A stretch of DNA of 64,000 bases from Epidermidibacterium keratini (GTDB lineage Bacteria > Actinomycetota > Actinomycetes > Mycobacteriales > Antricoccaceae). A program made the position numbers and the translations under genes. The notes below the pieces were generated by a model, which saw nothing but the letters and a program-made list of their open reading frames with translations, had not been told where the DNA came from and made no database searches. Positions 1-8,981 of this stretch are shown here, in pieces. Location: the NCBI RefSeq assembly GCF_009834025.1, contig NZ_CP047156.1, forward strand, positions 3,742,067-3,806,066, read 5' to 3'. How positions within the stretch are numbered: the stretch's first letter is position 1; every line of letters starts with the position of its first letter.

Positions 1-418
1 CGCCACGCTGCTCACCATCGGCCATCACGTCGACCACCTGATCCGTGGCAACCACGTCGGGTGGCCGGTCACCGACCAGGTCACCGCCTTCACCATCAGC
101 CTGCTGATCTATCCGATCCTGATCACCGCCGTAGCGCTGTTTCTTGCCGGGCGGATCGGACCGGGCACCTGGGCCTTCATCTCCGGTGGAGGAGCGGTGT
201 TCGTGACGGTGCTGCACTTCGGGCCGTTTGCCGTCGATCCGCCGCACGACATCGTCGGGCAGTACGACGGCCTCGCCGGGCCGTTCTGGATGGGCTGGCT
301 CATCCTGCTGGTCATCACGCTCGTGGTGACCTGCATCGTCGAGACCGCCTTCTGGCTACGGTCGCGCAAAGACACTGCGTCCACCCCGGCAGCCTCGCGC
401 GTGACGGTCGAGGGCTGA
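1..418 (+). CDS. Membrane protein, 5' end cut off by window edge
   Basis: An open frame enters from the left edge (first full codon at base 2) and stops at 416-418, giving 138 residues. It contains at least three hydrophobic stretches: around LLIYPILITAVALFLAG, around AFISGGGAVFVTVLHF, and around GWLILLVITLVVTCIV. The tail is short and charged with SRKD. This is a multi-pass integral membrane protein. I do not recognise the family and give no function. The next gene starts five bases after the stop, so the two are probably co-transcribed. Confidence 0.6.
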   Translation, partial: ATLLTIGHHVDHLIRGNHVGWPVTDQVTAFTISLLIYPILITAVALFLAGRIGPGTWAFISGGGAVFVTVLHFGPFAVDPPHDIVGQYDGLAGPFWMGWLILLVITLVVTCIVETAFWLRSRKDTASTPAASRVTVEG

Positions 419-423
419 AGACC

Positions 424-1053
424 GTGTTTGCCGGTCACTACGCGGTCGCGTTTGGTGCCAGGGCGCTCGCACCGGCGGTGCCGCTCGGCGTGCTGTTTGT
501 GGCGGCGCAGGCCAGCGACATCGTGTCGTCGGTGCTGCTGTTGCTCACGGTCGAACGGGTCCGCATCGACCCGAGCGTGCCCGGGCAGCAGGCCGTCGTT
601 ACCGAGTTTGTGCCGTTCTCGCACGGGTTCATCGCGGCCGCTGCACTCGCGCTTGCCGCCGCCTTCGCCACGCGGCGATGGCTACCGCGCGCTGGCCGTC
701 GCGGCGCGGTGGCGGTGGGCGCCGTGGTCGCGACACATCCACTGCTCGACCTGGTCACTGCCGGCCCACTGGCGCTGTTCGTGATCGAGACCGGTCTGTA
801 CGTCCTCGGTTGCGTGCTCTATCTGCGCGCAACACCGAAGGCGCCCACCGCGAGTCAGATCGCGATGGGCGCCTTCATGCTGGGGCTGCTCGGCTTCAGC
901 GTGGTCGTGGCGACGTCGTCGCCACCGAGCTCGGTGACCGCGTTAGCGCTGGCCAACCTCGGCGCGTACGGCGTACTCGCCGCGTTGGCCGCGTGGCTTG
1001 ATCGGTCTAGCTCAGCGAGGCGACACCTGCCGGCAGGAACCGCTCGCCGTTGA
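424..1053 (+). CDS. Small multi-pass membrane protein of the FAGHY/HPLLDL type
   Basis: 209 residues from a GTG start, five bases after the upstream stop. It begins VFAGHYAVAF and carries the spaced motifs VPFSHGF and VVATHPLLDL, with about six hydrophobic helices. Histidine/aspartate motifs of this kind recall a family of unnamed membrane proteins distantly like YdjM-type putative metal-dependent hydrolases; the assignment is by memory and weak. After HPLLDL the chain goes almost straight into the next helix, so a loop usual in relatives may be missing. The 3' end overlaps the convergent fadB gene by 47 bp. Confidence 0.55.
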   Translation: MFAGHYAVAFGARALAPAVPLGVLFVAAQASDIVSSVLLLLTVERVRIDPSVPGQQAVVTEFVPFSHGFIAAAALALAAAFATRRWLPRAGRRGAVAVGAVVATHPLLDLVTAGPLALFVIETGLYVLGCVLYLRATPKAPTASQIAMGAFMLGLLGFSVVVATSSPPSSVTALALANLGAYGVLAALAAWLDRSSSARRHLPAGTARR

Positions 1054-3112
1054 CCTTCTCGCTGGTGCCGGTGCGGTCGAGGTACGGCGTGATGCCGCCG
1101 TTCCAGAACGGCCAGCCGGCACCGAGGATCAGGCACAGGTCGATGTCCTGGGGGCCCGCGACGACACCCTCGTCGAGCATCAGCTTGACCTCCTCGGCGA
1201 TGGCCTCGAGCGCCTTGGTGCGCACCTGTTCGCCGGTGAGCGGCGAGTCGCCGCGGGTCCACAGCGCCTCGACCTCGGGATCGACCGACGGACGGCCCTT
1301 CTCATCCCACGTGTAGACGCCGGACTTGCCGACCTCGACGAACTTGCGCATGTTCTCGCTGACGCCGAACCGCTCGGGGAACGCCTCGTGCAGCGTCTCT
1401 GCGGTGTGCAGTGCGACCGCCGGGCCTACCAGCTGCAGCAGCACCAGCGGGCTCATCGGCAGACCGAGCGGCTCTAGGGCCTGGTCGGCGACAGCGAAGT
1501 CGGTGCCGTCGTCGATCGTGCCGATGACGGTGCCGAGGAACCGGGTCAGCAGCCGGTTGACCACGAAGCCCGGCGCGTCCTTGACCAGCACGCACGACTT
1601 GCCGAGCTTCTTGCCGGTGGCGAAGGCGGTGGCGAGGGCCGCGTCGTCGGTCTTCTCGCCGCGGATGATCTCCAGCAGGGGCAGTACGGCGACCGGGTTG
1701 AAGAAGTGGAAGCCCACGACCCGCTCCGGATGTGACAGACCGGCGGCCATGTCGGTGATCGACAGCGACGAAGTGTTGGTCGCGAAGACGCACTCGGCGC
1801 TGGTGTGCTTCTCGATCTCGCCGAAGATCTGCTTCTTCAGCTCGAGCTCCTCGAAGACGGCCTCGATCACGAAGTCGGCATCGGAGAAGGACTCGTAGCC
1901 GACCTCACCGGAGATCAGTGCCTTCAGGCGGTTGTGCTTGTCCGGGCTGATGCGCTTCTTCTGCAGCAGCTTGTCGAGCTCGGCGACGACGTACGCCACG
2001 CCCTTGTCGGCGCGCTCCTGGTCGAGGTCGGTCATCACGACCGGCACCTCGAGCTTGCGCACGAACAGCAGCGCGAGCTGGCTGGCCATCAGCCCGGCAC
2101 CGACGATGCCGACCTTGGTGACCGGGCGGGCGAGCTTTTTGTCCGGTGCGCCGACGGGACGCTTCGCGCGCTTCTGGACGAGGTCGAACGAGTAGAGGCT
2201 GGCGCGCAGCGAGTCGCTCATCAGCAGGTCGGCGAGCGCGTCGTTCTCGGCCTGGAAGCCCTCGTCGATCGAGGCGGTCTTGGCCAGCTCCATCAGCTGC
2301 AGGGCACGGTAGGCACCGTCGGCGGCACCGTGGCTGCGTGCGTCGGCGATCGCCTTGCCGCGCGCGAGGGCGGCGTTCCACGCCTCACCGCGGTCGACCT
2401 CCGGACGCTCGACAGTGGTCGTGCCGCTGACGACATCACGCAGCCACAGCAGCGACTTCTCCAGGAAGTCAGCCGAGTCGAACACCTCGTCGACGATCCC
2501 GAACTCCTTGACCTGCGTGGGGCGCAGCGTCTTGTTCTGGTTCATCGCGTTCTCGATGATCACCGTGACGGCCTTGTCGGCGCCGATGAGGTTGGGCAGC
2601 AGCTGCGTGCCGCCCCAGCCGGGCACCAGGCCGAGGAAGACCTCGGGGAAGCCGACCATCGCGGCGTTGGAGCTCAGTGAGCGATAGTCGCAGGCCAGCG
2701 CCAGCTCCAAGCCGCCGCCAAGCGCCGCGCCGTTGACGAACGCGAACGTCGGGATGTCGGTCTTGATGAGCTTGCCGAACGTGTCGTGACCGGCCTGCGC
2801 GATCTGCCGCGCGAGCTCGCGGTCGGTGACCGACGGTACGCCGGACAGGTCGGCGCCGACGGCGAAGATGAACGGCTTGCCGGTCACCGCGATCGCGGCC
2901 GGCTTGGCGGCGATCGCCGCGTCGATGGCCTCGGCGAGCGAGGCGAGCCCACCCGGACCGAACGTCGAGGGCTTGGTGTGGTCCTCGCCGTTGTCGATCG
3001 TGATCAGTGCGACCTTGCCGTCGAGGCCGGGGACGGTGACCTCACGCAGGTGGGCCCTGGTGACGAGCTCGTCGGTGAAGACGTCGGCCGCGTTCGTTGT
3101 CGTGGTGCTCAT
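1007..3112 (-). CDS. fadB: Bifunctional enoyl-CoA hydratase / 3-hydroxyacyl-CoA dehydrogenase
   Basis: 701 residues, the usual size for the alpha subunit of the fatty-acid oxidation complex. The N-terminal crotonase domain (about 1-310) has the oxyanion-hole segment GAALGGGLELALA with Glu136 and the second Glu157 in FPEVFLGLVPGWGG. The NAD-binding dehydrogenase domain starts near 330 with VGIVGAGLMA. The catalytic His469 lies in VVGFHFFNP, followed by two helical dehydrogenase domains. It performs hydration and NAD-dependent oxidation of enoyl-CoA in beta-oxidation, in the cytoplasm. It starts two bases after the fadA stop, so the pair is an operon coding for both subunits. Very confident in function; chain-length range unknown. 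Confidence 0.95.
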   Translation of the reverse strand: MSTTTTNAADVFTDELVTRAHLREVTVPGLDGKVALITIDNGEDHTKPSTFGPGGLASLAEAIDAAIAAKPAAIAVTGKPFIFAVGADLSGVPSVTDRELARQIAQAGHDTFGKLIKTDIPTFAFVNGAALGGGLELALACDYRSLSSNAAMVGFPEVFLGLVPGWGGTQLLPNLIGADKAVTVIIENAMNQNKTLRPTQVKEFGIVDEVFDSADFLEKSLLWLRDVVSGTTTVERPEVDRGEAWNAALARGKAIADARSHGAADGAYRALQLMELAKTASIDEGFQAENDALADLLMSDSLRASLYSFDLVQKRAKRPVGAPDKKLARPVTKVGIVGAGLMASQLALLFVRKLEVPVVMTDLDQERADKGVAYVVAELDKLLQKKRISPDKHNRLKALISGEVGYESFSDADFVIEAVFEELELKKQIFGEIEKHTSAECVFATNTSSLSITDMAAGLSHPERVVGFHFFNPVAVLPLLEIIRGEKTDDAALATAFATGKKLGKSCVLVKDAPGFVVNRLLTRFLGTVIGTIDDGTDFAVADQALEPLGLPMSPLVLLQLVGPAVALHTAETLHEAFPERFGVSENMRKFVEVGKSGVYTWDEKGRPSVDPEVEALWTRGDSPLTGEQVRTKALEAIAEEVKLMLDEGVVAGPQDIDLCLILGAGWPFWNGGITPYLDRTGTSEKVNGERFLPAGVASLS

Positions 3113-3114
3113 CG

Positions 3115-4356
3115 TTACTTACCGCCGTTCCAGTTGGGGTTCTCCCAGATGACCGTGCCGCCCATGCCCAGCCCGATGCACATGCTGGTGAGGCCGTAGC
3201 GCACCTCGGGGTGCTCGTCGAACTCGCGCGAGAGCTGGGTCATCAGCCGTACGCCGGAGCTGGCCAGCGGGTGACCGATCGCGATCGCGCCGCCCCACGG
3301 GTTGACCCGCTCGTCGTCGTCGGCGATGCCGAAGTGGTCGAGGAAGGCGAGCACCTGCACGGCAAACGCCTCATTGAGCTCGAAGAGGCCGATGTCCTCG
3401 ATATCCAGGCCGGCCTTGGCGAGCGCCTTCTCGGTCGCCGGTACCGGGCCGATGCCCATGACCTCGGGCTCGACGCCGACGAAGGCGAAGTTGACCAGCT
3501 TCATGCCGATCGGCAGACCGAGCTCCTCGGCGGTCTCCTTGGCGGCGATGATCGCGCCGGTGGCGCCGTCGTTGATGCCCGCTGCGTTGCCGGCGGTGAC
3601 CCGTCCGTGAGTGCGGAACGGAGTCTTCAGAGCCGCCAGGTCCTCCAGCGTCGTACCCGGGCGCGGCGGCTCGTCGGTGGTCGCCAGACCCCAGCCTTCC
3701 TCGCTCGAGCGAGTCGCGACGGGCACCAGCTCAGGCCCGATCTTGCCGGCCTTGAGCGCGGCGTCGTACTTGTCCTGCGAGGCCTTCGCGAACTTGTCGG
3801 CGCGCTCCTTGGTCAGCTGCGGGAAGCGGTCGTGGATGTTCTCAGCGGTCGCGCCCATCACGATGGCGGACTCGTCGATGAGCTTGTCGGCGATGAAGCG
3901 CGGGTTGGGGTCAGCCTGCTCACCCATCGGGTGACGGCCCATGTGCTCGACGCCGCCGGCGATCGCGACGTCGTAGGCGCCGAAGGCGATGCCCGAGGCG
4001 GTCGTGGTGACGGCGGTCATGGCACCGGCGCACATGCGGTCGATGGCAAAGCCCGGCGTCGACTTCGGCAGCCCGGCCAGCAGGGCCGCGGTGCGTCCGA
4101 TGGTCAGGCCCTGATCGCCAATCTGGGTGGTAGCGGCGATCGCGACCTCCTCGACGCGCTCCGGCGGAAGCTCGGGGTGGCGAGCCAGCAGCTCGCGGAT
4201 CACGCGCACGACCATGTCGTCGGCACGGGTCTCGGCGTACTGCCCGGTCTTGGTGCCCTTGCCGAACGGGGTGCGGACGCCGTCGACGAAGACGACCTCC
4301 CGACCGCCGGCCGGCGTGGCGTCTTTAGGTGCGCGCGTGGGCGCAGCGGTAGTCAT
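3115..4356 (-). CDS. fadA: Acetyl-CoA acyltransferase (3-ketoacyl-CoA thiolase)
   Basis: 413 residues, normal thiolase length. The acyl-accepting cysteine is Cys109 in IDRMCAGAMTA. The C-terminal His motif reads GHPLASSG instead of the commoner GHPLGASG. The second catalytic cysteine is Cys393 in TSMCIGLGMGG. It cleaves 3-ketoacyl-CoA with CoA to release acetyl-CoA, the last step of beta-oxidation. It is the first gene of fadA-fadB; an ATG start is preceded by an AGGAG-like site. A palindromic operator candidate sits about 80 bases upstream (4436-4453). Confidence 0.95.
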   Translation of the reverse strand: MTTAAPTRAPKDATPAGGREVVFVDGVRTPFGKGTKTGQYAETRADDMVVRVIRELLARHPELPPERVEEVAIAATTQIGDQGLTIGRTAALLAGLPKSTPGFAIDRMCAGAMTAVTTTASGIAFGAYDVAIAGGVEHMGRHPMGEQADPNPRFIADKLIDESAIVMGATAENIHDRFPQLTKERADKFAKASQDKYDAALKAGKIGPELVPVATRSSEEGWGLATTDEPPRPGTTLEDLAALKTPFRTHGRVTAGNAAGINDGATGAIIAAKETAEELGLPIGMKLVNFAFVGVEPEVMGIGPVPATEKALAKAGLDIEDIGLFELNEAFAVQVLAFLDHFGIADDDERVNPWGGAIAIGHPLASSGVRLMTQLSREFDEHPEVRYGLTSMCIGLGMGGTVIWENPNWNGGK

Positions 4357-4435
4357 GGATGCTGCTCCTGTCGATGAGATGGTGCGAGCGCGGGTACGCC
4401 GTCTGAGCCGTCGGGCTGACGGGTCCCGACGGTTA

Positions 4436-4453
4436 TGTTACCCGTGAGTAACA
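4436..4453. promoter_or_regulatory. Palindromic operator candidate upstream of fadAB
   Basis: A perfect inverted repeat, TGTTAC, six bases, GTAACA, lies in the 105-bp spacer between fadA (starting leftward at 4356) and the end of the RNase D gene. Size and symmetry suit a TetR- or GntR-type repressor, and palindromes of this look are common before actinobacterial beta-oxidation genes. The regulator is not encoded next to it. Position is seen; binding is inferred. Confidence 0.5.
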
Positions 4454-4461
4454 AGCCTTGG

Positions 4462-5754
4462 TTAGGCGGTCGGCACTCCCACCAGAGCCGTCGTGACCGG
4501 GGCCGCGAGCAGCGCACGCTGCCAGTCGCGCGCCCGGTACTCGCGCATGCGCGCATCGACACTCTCGGCGGTGATCGGGGTGGGTGGATCCCAGGCCAAC
4601 GAGCGAATCGCCTGCGGGGGCATCAGGTTCTCGGCCGGGATGGAGAGCCGCTCGGACTCGGCGAGTACGACGGCACGCGCGGCGGCGTACCGCTCGGCGA
4701 CGTCTGGCTCTTTGCCCATCCAGCGGGATGGGGGAGCGTGGGGGTCCGGCGGTGCGGTGCGCGGCGGTAGGTCGACCTCGCGTAGGTCGAGCGCCCGCGC
4801 GATTGCCTTCCACCATTGACGGCGAAACGTGATCGTGGTGCGCCGCGTGAACCCGTCGAGCTCGAGCATGTCCTGCAGCGACCGCGGTTGCGCGAGCGCG
4901 GCAGCGACGATCGTGCGGTCGGGAAGCAGCCGGCCCGGCGCGAGATCCTGTTCCTGCCCGATTCGGTCGCGTTCGGTCCATAGCGACTGCACGATGGCGA
5001 CGCCGCGGCGATCCTTGACCTTCGAGAGCCCGGAGGTACGCCGCCACGGGTCCGGGCGTGGGGGCGCCGGCTGAGCGGTGCGGACCGCCTCGAACTCCTC
5101 GCGAGCCCAGTCCAGCTTGCCTTGCTCGCGAAGCTCGGTCTCGACGGCATCGCGCAACTCGAGGAGTACGTCGACGTCGAGCGCTGCGTAGGTCAGGTAG
5201 TCCCCGGGCAGCGGACGGGTGCTCCAGTCGGCGGCCGAGTGGCCCTTGGCCAGCGAGAGGCCAAGCAGGTTCTCGGTCATCGTGCCGAGTGCCACGCGTT
5301 CGTAGCCGGCAAGGCGCCCGCCGAGCTCGGTGTCAAACAGCGAGTCAGGGCGCATGCCCACATCGGCCAGGCACTCCAGGTCGGCGACCGCCGCGTGCAG
5401 CACCCACTCGACGCCACTCAGCGCCTCGCCGATCGCGCTCAGGTCACCGGTCGCGATGGGGTCGATCAGCACGATGCCGGCGCCGGCGCGGTGCAGCTGC
5501 ACGAGCTGGGCGCGCGCGGAGTAGCGGTAACCCGAGGCGCGTTCGGCATCGACGCCCACCGGTCCGGTGCCCGCAGCGAGCTGGTCGGCCACCCGCTGGA
5601 CGTCGGCCGGGTCGGTGATCAGCGGTGGCTTACCGCCGCGCGGACGGCGTAGCGGGGTCGGCGCCGGGCCCGCTGCTGTGGGCCCTTCGGCCGCAGCGGG
5701 ATCGGAGCCGGTCGGCGTGGGCTGGTCGGCGTCGGATGAGCGCCGCGGGCTCAC
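4462..5754 (-). CDS. rnd: Ribonuclease D-like 3'-5' exonuclease with HRDC domain
   Basis: 430 residues from a GTG start. The DEDD exonuclease domain spans about residues 45-230: the first acidic pair is in VGVDAERASGYRY, the middle Asp in LHAAVADLECL, and the last Asp in YLTYAALDVDVLLEL. An HRDC-type helical domain follows near 245-320 (KVKDRRGVAIVQSLW). RNase D trims the 3' ends of tRNA and other structured RNAs. The start overlaps the stop of the DUF3000 gene by four bases (GTGA), so translation is likely coupled. An Ala/Pro-rich N-terminal stretch of about 40 residues is probably disordered. Confidence 0.9.
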   Translation of the reverse strand: MSPRRSSDADQPTPTGSDPAAAEGPTAAGPAPTPLRRPRGGKPPLITDPADVQRVADQLAAGTGPVGVDAERASGYRYSARAQLVQLHRAGAGIVLIDPIATGDLSAIGEALSGVEWVLHAAVADLECLADVGMRPDSLFDTELGGRLAGYERVALGTMTENLLGLSLAKGHSAADWSTRPLPGDYLTYAALDVDVLLELRDAVETELREQGKLDWAREEFEAVRTAQPAPPRPDPWRRTSGLSKVKDRRGVAIVQSLWTERDRIGQEQDLAPGRLLPDRTIVAAALAQPRSLQDMLELDGFTRRTTITFRRQWWKAIARALDLREVDLPPRTAPPDPHAPPSRWMGKEPDVAERYAAARAVVLAESERLSIPAENLMPPQAIRSLAWDPPTPITAESVDARMREYRARDWQRALLAAPVTTALVGVPTA

Positions 5755-6359
5755 GTCGGCGATGAGGTGCGATTCGAGATCATGCTGACCCCGGGAGGCG
5801 GCGCACCGGCGGCAGAGGCCAGCAGGTCGATCCAGGCACGCAGGTGTCCAGAGAGGTCAGTCGTGCGGGCCGTCCAGGAGGCGCGCATCTCCAGGTCGTT
5901 GGTCGCCTCCTTCGCCGACTCAGAGCCTGCGAGATCGCCGTACCGCGTCGAGGACGTGCGCGTGACGGTGCCACCAAGTGCGGTGTAGTCGGCGCCGGCC
6001 TGCTCGAGCGCGTCGGTCAGCCAGGTCCAGGACACGTCGCTGAGCGCGGGGTCGCCGGCGATGTCGGCTTCCATGCTCGCCGAGATGTAGGACACGATGC
6101 GCAGCGTGCCGTCCCAGGCCTCGTGTCCGTCGGGGTCGTGCAGCACGACGAGCCGGCCGGTCGCCTCGGCGGCCTCGGCCTGCGGGTCGACGAACACCTC
6201 CGCGCCGAGGGCGTGCGAGTATGGCGCCAGGCGCTGCGGAGCCCGGATCGGCTCGAGGGTGACCTCGGGGCGCACCGTCACGCCAGTGAGGCTGGAAATC
6301 GCCTCCTGAAACTCCTGCGGTGCGGCGGACTGTGGATCGGTGGTATCGGGACGTGTCAC
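5751..6359 (-). CDS. DUF3000 family protein
   Basis: 202 residues; matches the actinobacterial DUF3000 family (segments ALGAEVFVDPQAEAAEATGR and VLHDPDGHEAWDGTLRIV). No catalytic motif, signal peptide or membrane helix is visible. In many actinobacteria it sits between hemE and an RNase D-like gene, as here, but no biochemical role is known to me. The start is GTG and the ribosome site is weak. It is divergent from hemE, with a 78-bp shared spacer. Confidence 0.8.
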   Translation of the reverse strand: MTRPDTTDPQSAAPQEFQEAISSLTGVTVRPEVTLEPIRAPQRLAPYSHALGAEVFVDPQAEAAEATGRLVVLHDPDGHEAWDGTLRIVSYISASMEADIAGDPALSDVSWTWLTDALEQAGADYTALGGTVTRTSSTRYGDLAGSESAKEATNDLEMRASWTARTTDLSGHLRAWIDLLASAAGAPPPGVSMISNRTSSPT

Positions 6360-6437
6360 ATCGAACAGCCTAAGTCGGCATCCTCACATCGCCTTGACGG
6401 CACGCCGGGCGCGTCGCGGTGCAACGATGGGAGGGCG

Positions 6438-7538
6438 ATGACGAACTCCGGCATAGACCTGCAGGGCAGCGGTACGGCGAGCGACGACGAGCGCTCTGAT
6501 GACGGGCGTCCGCCCGGCGCGTCGAGCGCCCTGGTGCGGGCCGCGCGCCGCGAGCCCACGGCGTATACGCCCGTGTGGTTCATGCGCCAGGCCGGACGTT
6601 CGCTGCCGGAGTACCGCAAGCTGCGCGAGGGCATCTCGATGCTCGAGTCCTGCATGCGCCCGGACCTCATCACCGAGATCACGCTGCAGCCGGTACGCCG
6701 CCACGGCGTGGACGCGGCGATCTTCTTCTCCGACATCGTGCTGCCGCTGAAGGCGCTGGAGCTGGACCTCGACATCGTGCCCGGCGTCGGGCCGGTGATC
6801 GCCCAGCCAGTGCGCACGATGCAGGACGTGGAGCGGATCCCCGAGCTCACGCCCGAGCACGTCTCGTTTGTCAGCGAGGCCGTCGCGATGCTGGTGCGCG
6901 AGCTCGGCGGGACTCCGCTGATCGGGTTCGCGGGGGCGCCGTACACGCTCGCGTCCTACCTCATCGAAGGTGGCCCGTCGCGACACCACGAGAAGACCAA
7001 GGCCTTCATGCATGCCCAGCCCGACGTCTGGAACGCGCTGCTGGCGCGGTTGGGGCAGATCTCGGCGGAGTTCCTGCAGGTGCAGATCGACGCTGGGGCG
7101 AGCGCCGTCCAGCTCTTTGACTCGTGGGCCGGCTCGCTCTCGCGGGCGACGTACGAGAGATTTGTGCGTCCCCACAGCGAGCGCATCTTTACCTCTATCG
7201 GCGACGCCGTCCCGCGCATCCACTTCGGCGTCGGCACGGCTCAGCTGCTGCGCTCCTTCGGCGAGGCCGGTGCCGACGTCGTCGGCGTCGACGCCGTGAC
7301 GCCGCTCGATGAGGCCAGCGCGCTCATCGGCCCCGACCACGCCGTGCAGGGCAACCTCGACCCGGCACTGCTGTTTGCCGACTGGGAGAGCATCGAGACC
7401 GAGGTGCGCCGGATCGTCGCCGAAGGCCGACGTACTCCCGGGCACATCTTCAACCTGGGCCACGGCGTACTCCCGGCCACCGACCCGGACGTGCTGACGC
7501 GGGTCGTGGCACTCGTGCACGAGATCTCCCAGCGCTAG
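6438..7538 (+). CDS. hemE: Uroporphyrinogen decarboxylase
   Basis: 366 residues from ATG at 6438, preceded by GGGAGGG six to eight bases upstream; a longer in-frame extension is possible but has no better start. The signature PVWFMRQAGRSLPEYR carries Arg50 and Arg54, which grip substrate carboxylates, and the catalytic Asp99 is in FFSDIVLPL. LIGFAGAPYTLASYL and NLGHGVLPATDPD complete the family pattern. It removes four carboxyl groups from uroporphyrinogen III to give coproporphyrinogen III. It leads the hemE-hemY-hemQ operon (6-bp gap, then 4-bp overlap). Confidence 0.96.
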   Translation: MTNSGIDLQGSGTASDDERSDDGRPPGASSALVRAARREPTAYTPVWFMRQAGRSLPEYRKLREGISMLESCMRPDLITEITLQPVRRHGVDAAIFFSDIVLPLKALELDLDIVPGVGPVIAQPVRTMQDVERIPELTPEHVSFVSEAVAMLVRELGGTPLIGFAGAPYTLASYLIEGGPSRHHEKTKAFMHAQPDVWNALLARLGQISAEFLQVQIDAGASAVQLFDSWAGSLSRATYERFVRPHSERIFTSIGDAVPRIHFGVGTAQLLRSFGEAGADVVGVDAVTPLDEASALIGPDHAVQGNLDPALLFADWESIETEVRRIVAEGRRTPGHIFNLGHGVLPATDPDVLTRVVALVHEISQR

Positions 7539-7544
7539 CTCGCC

Positions 7545-8981
7545 ATGGACCGACTCGATCAGGGCACGCTGCCGCGGCGCTGCGACGTACTCGTCATCGG
7601 CGCCGGCGTCAGTGGGCTCGCCGCCGCGCGTGACATCCAGCGCGCACAGCCCGAGCTTGATGTGCAGATCATCGATGTCGCGCCGCAGGCTGGCGGCAAG
7701 CTGCGCTCCGGCGAGCTGGCCGGTGTCCGGATCGACCTTGGCGCTGAAGCGGTCATCGCGCGCCGTCCGGAGGGCCTGGCGCTGATCGAGGATCTCGCGC
7801 TGGGGGAGCAGGTGCACCATCCCGGTCCTGGAGCAGCGCAGGTGCTTGGGTCAGGTGGACCCGTCGGTCTGCCGGCCGACACCCTGATGGGAGTGCCGTC
7901 GTCGGTGGAGTCGGTGGCCGCCAGCGGCGTACTCTCCGACGCCGGATTGCAGCGGCTGGAATCCGCGGTTGCCGGAGGCGAGCTCGGGGATGATGCCAGC
8001 GTTGCCGAGGTGATCGGTGGGCAGCTTGGCTCCGAAGTCGTCGACCGGCTGGTGGAGCCGCTGCTTGCCGGGGTGTACGCCGGCCGCGCCGACCGGCTGT
8101 CGCTGCGGGCCACGATTCCGCCGCTGTGGGCCGCGTTGCAGCATTCATCGAACGTTATCGATGCGGTTGGCGCCGTACGCCGCAACAGCCCCAGCCAGAG
8201 TGGACCGGTGTTTGCGACTGTCGACGGAGGCATCGGTTCGCTGCCGGCCGCGATGATTTCGCGCGACGATCTCGCTGTCAGCCTCGGGACCGCGGCGCGC
8301 TCGATCGAGCGCACCGCCGATGGGTTTGCCGTCGCCGTCGGGGCGGTGCCGGAGCACCGCGCGATCCAGGCCGGCCAGGTCGTGGTGGCGACCCAGCCGC
8401 AGAAGGCCAGTCGGCTGCTCGCCGACGTAGCGCCACTAGCGTCGCGCGAGCTGGCGGACGTCGCGACGTCGAGCATGGCGGTGATCGCACTTGCCTTTCG
8501 CCGCAGCGATCTCGACGCCGCGCCGTCGGCCAGTGGGCTGCTGATCCCGGTGTCGGCGGGGACCGCGGTCAAGGCGTTCACCTTCGTGACGACCAAGTGG
8601 CCGCACCTGACTGATGACTACGTCATCGTGCGCGCCTCGATCGGGCGGGTCGGTGAAGACGTCGTGCTCCAGCGCGACGACACCGAGCTGGTCGAGAGCG
8701 CCCGCGCGGATCTCGCGGCGCTGACCGGCATCACTGCCGCACCGGTCGATGCCGTGGTGCAGCGATGGGCGGGCAGCCTGCCGCAGTACGACGTAGGGCA
8801 TCTTGCACGGGTAGAGCGGATCCGCGCCGCGGTTGACGCGGTGCCGGGGCTCGCCGTGGCCGGTGCGACGTACGACGGGGTCGGGATACCCGGCTGTCTC
8901 AACAGCGCGGCGTACGCCGCCCAGCAAATCATCGAACATCATCGAATCCAACAACGTCGATATGGCAAGGAGACATCGTGA
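7545..8981 (+). CDS. hemY: Coproporphyrinogen III oxidase (HemY/CgoX type, FAD)
   Basis: 478 residues, six bases after hemE. It opens with an FAD-binding dinucleotide fold, [16 protein letters not shown] (about residues 16-31). [19 protein letters not shown] and a C-terminal [21 protein letters not shown] segment are typical of the HemG/HemY family. With hemQ next to it, the expected reaction is oxygen-dependent oxidation of coproporphyrinogen III to coproporphyrin III (coproporphyrin-dependent branch), not protoporphyrinogen oxidation. The stop overlaps the hemQ start. Confidence 0.93.
   Translation: MDRLDQGTLPRRCDVLVIGAGVSGLAAARDIQRAQPELDVQIIDVAPQAGGKLRSGELAGVRIDLGAEAVIARRPEGLALIEDLALGEQVHHPGPGAAQVLGSGGPVGLPADTLMGVPSSVESVAASGVLSDAGLQRLESAVAGGELGDDASVAEVIGGQLGSEVVDRLVEPLLAGVYAGRADRLSLRATIPPLWAALQHSSNVIDAVGAVRRNSPSQSGPVFATVDGGIGSLPAAMISRDDLAVSLGTAARSIERTADGFAVAVGAVPEHRAIQAGQVVVATQPQKASRLLADVAPLASRELADVATSSMAVIALAFRRSDLDAAPSASGLLIPVSAGTAVKAFTFVTTKWPHLTDDYVIVRASIGRVGEDVVLQRDDTELVESARADLAALTGITAAPVDAVVQRWAGSLPQYDVGHLARVERIRAAVDAVPGLAVAGATYDGVGIPGCLNSAAYAAQQIIEHHRIQQRRYGKETS

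Noticed and set aside
3097-4377. 426-residue open frame on the plus strand across fadA
   Set aside because: It is antisense to a complete thiolase gene with all catalytic motifs; its translation is Arg/Val/Asp-rich without any domain, as expected for a GC-driven shadow.
5844-6437. Long N-terminal extension of hemE
   Set aside because: The extension is antisense to the DUF3000 gene and has no family similarity; GGGAGGG before ATG at 6438 gives a normal-length HemE.
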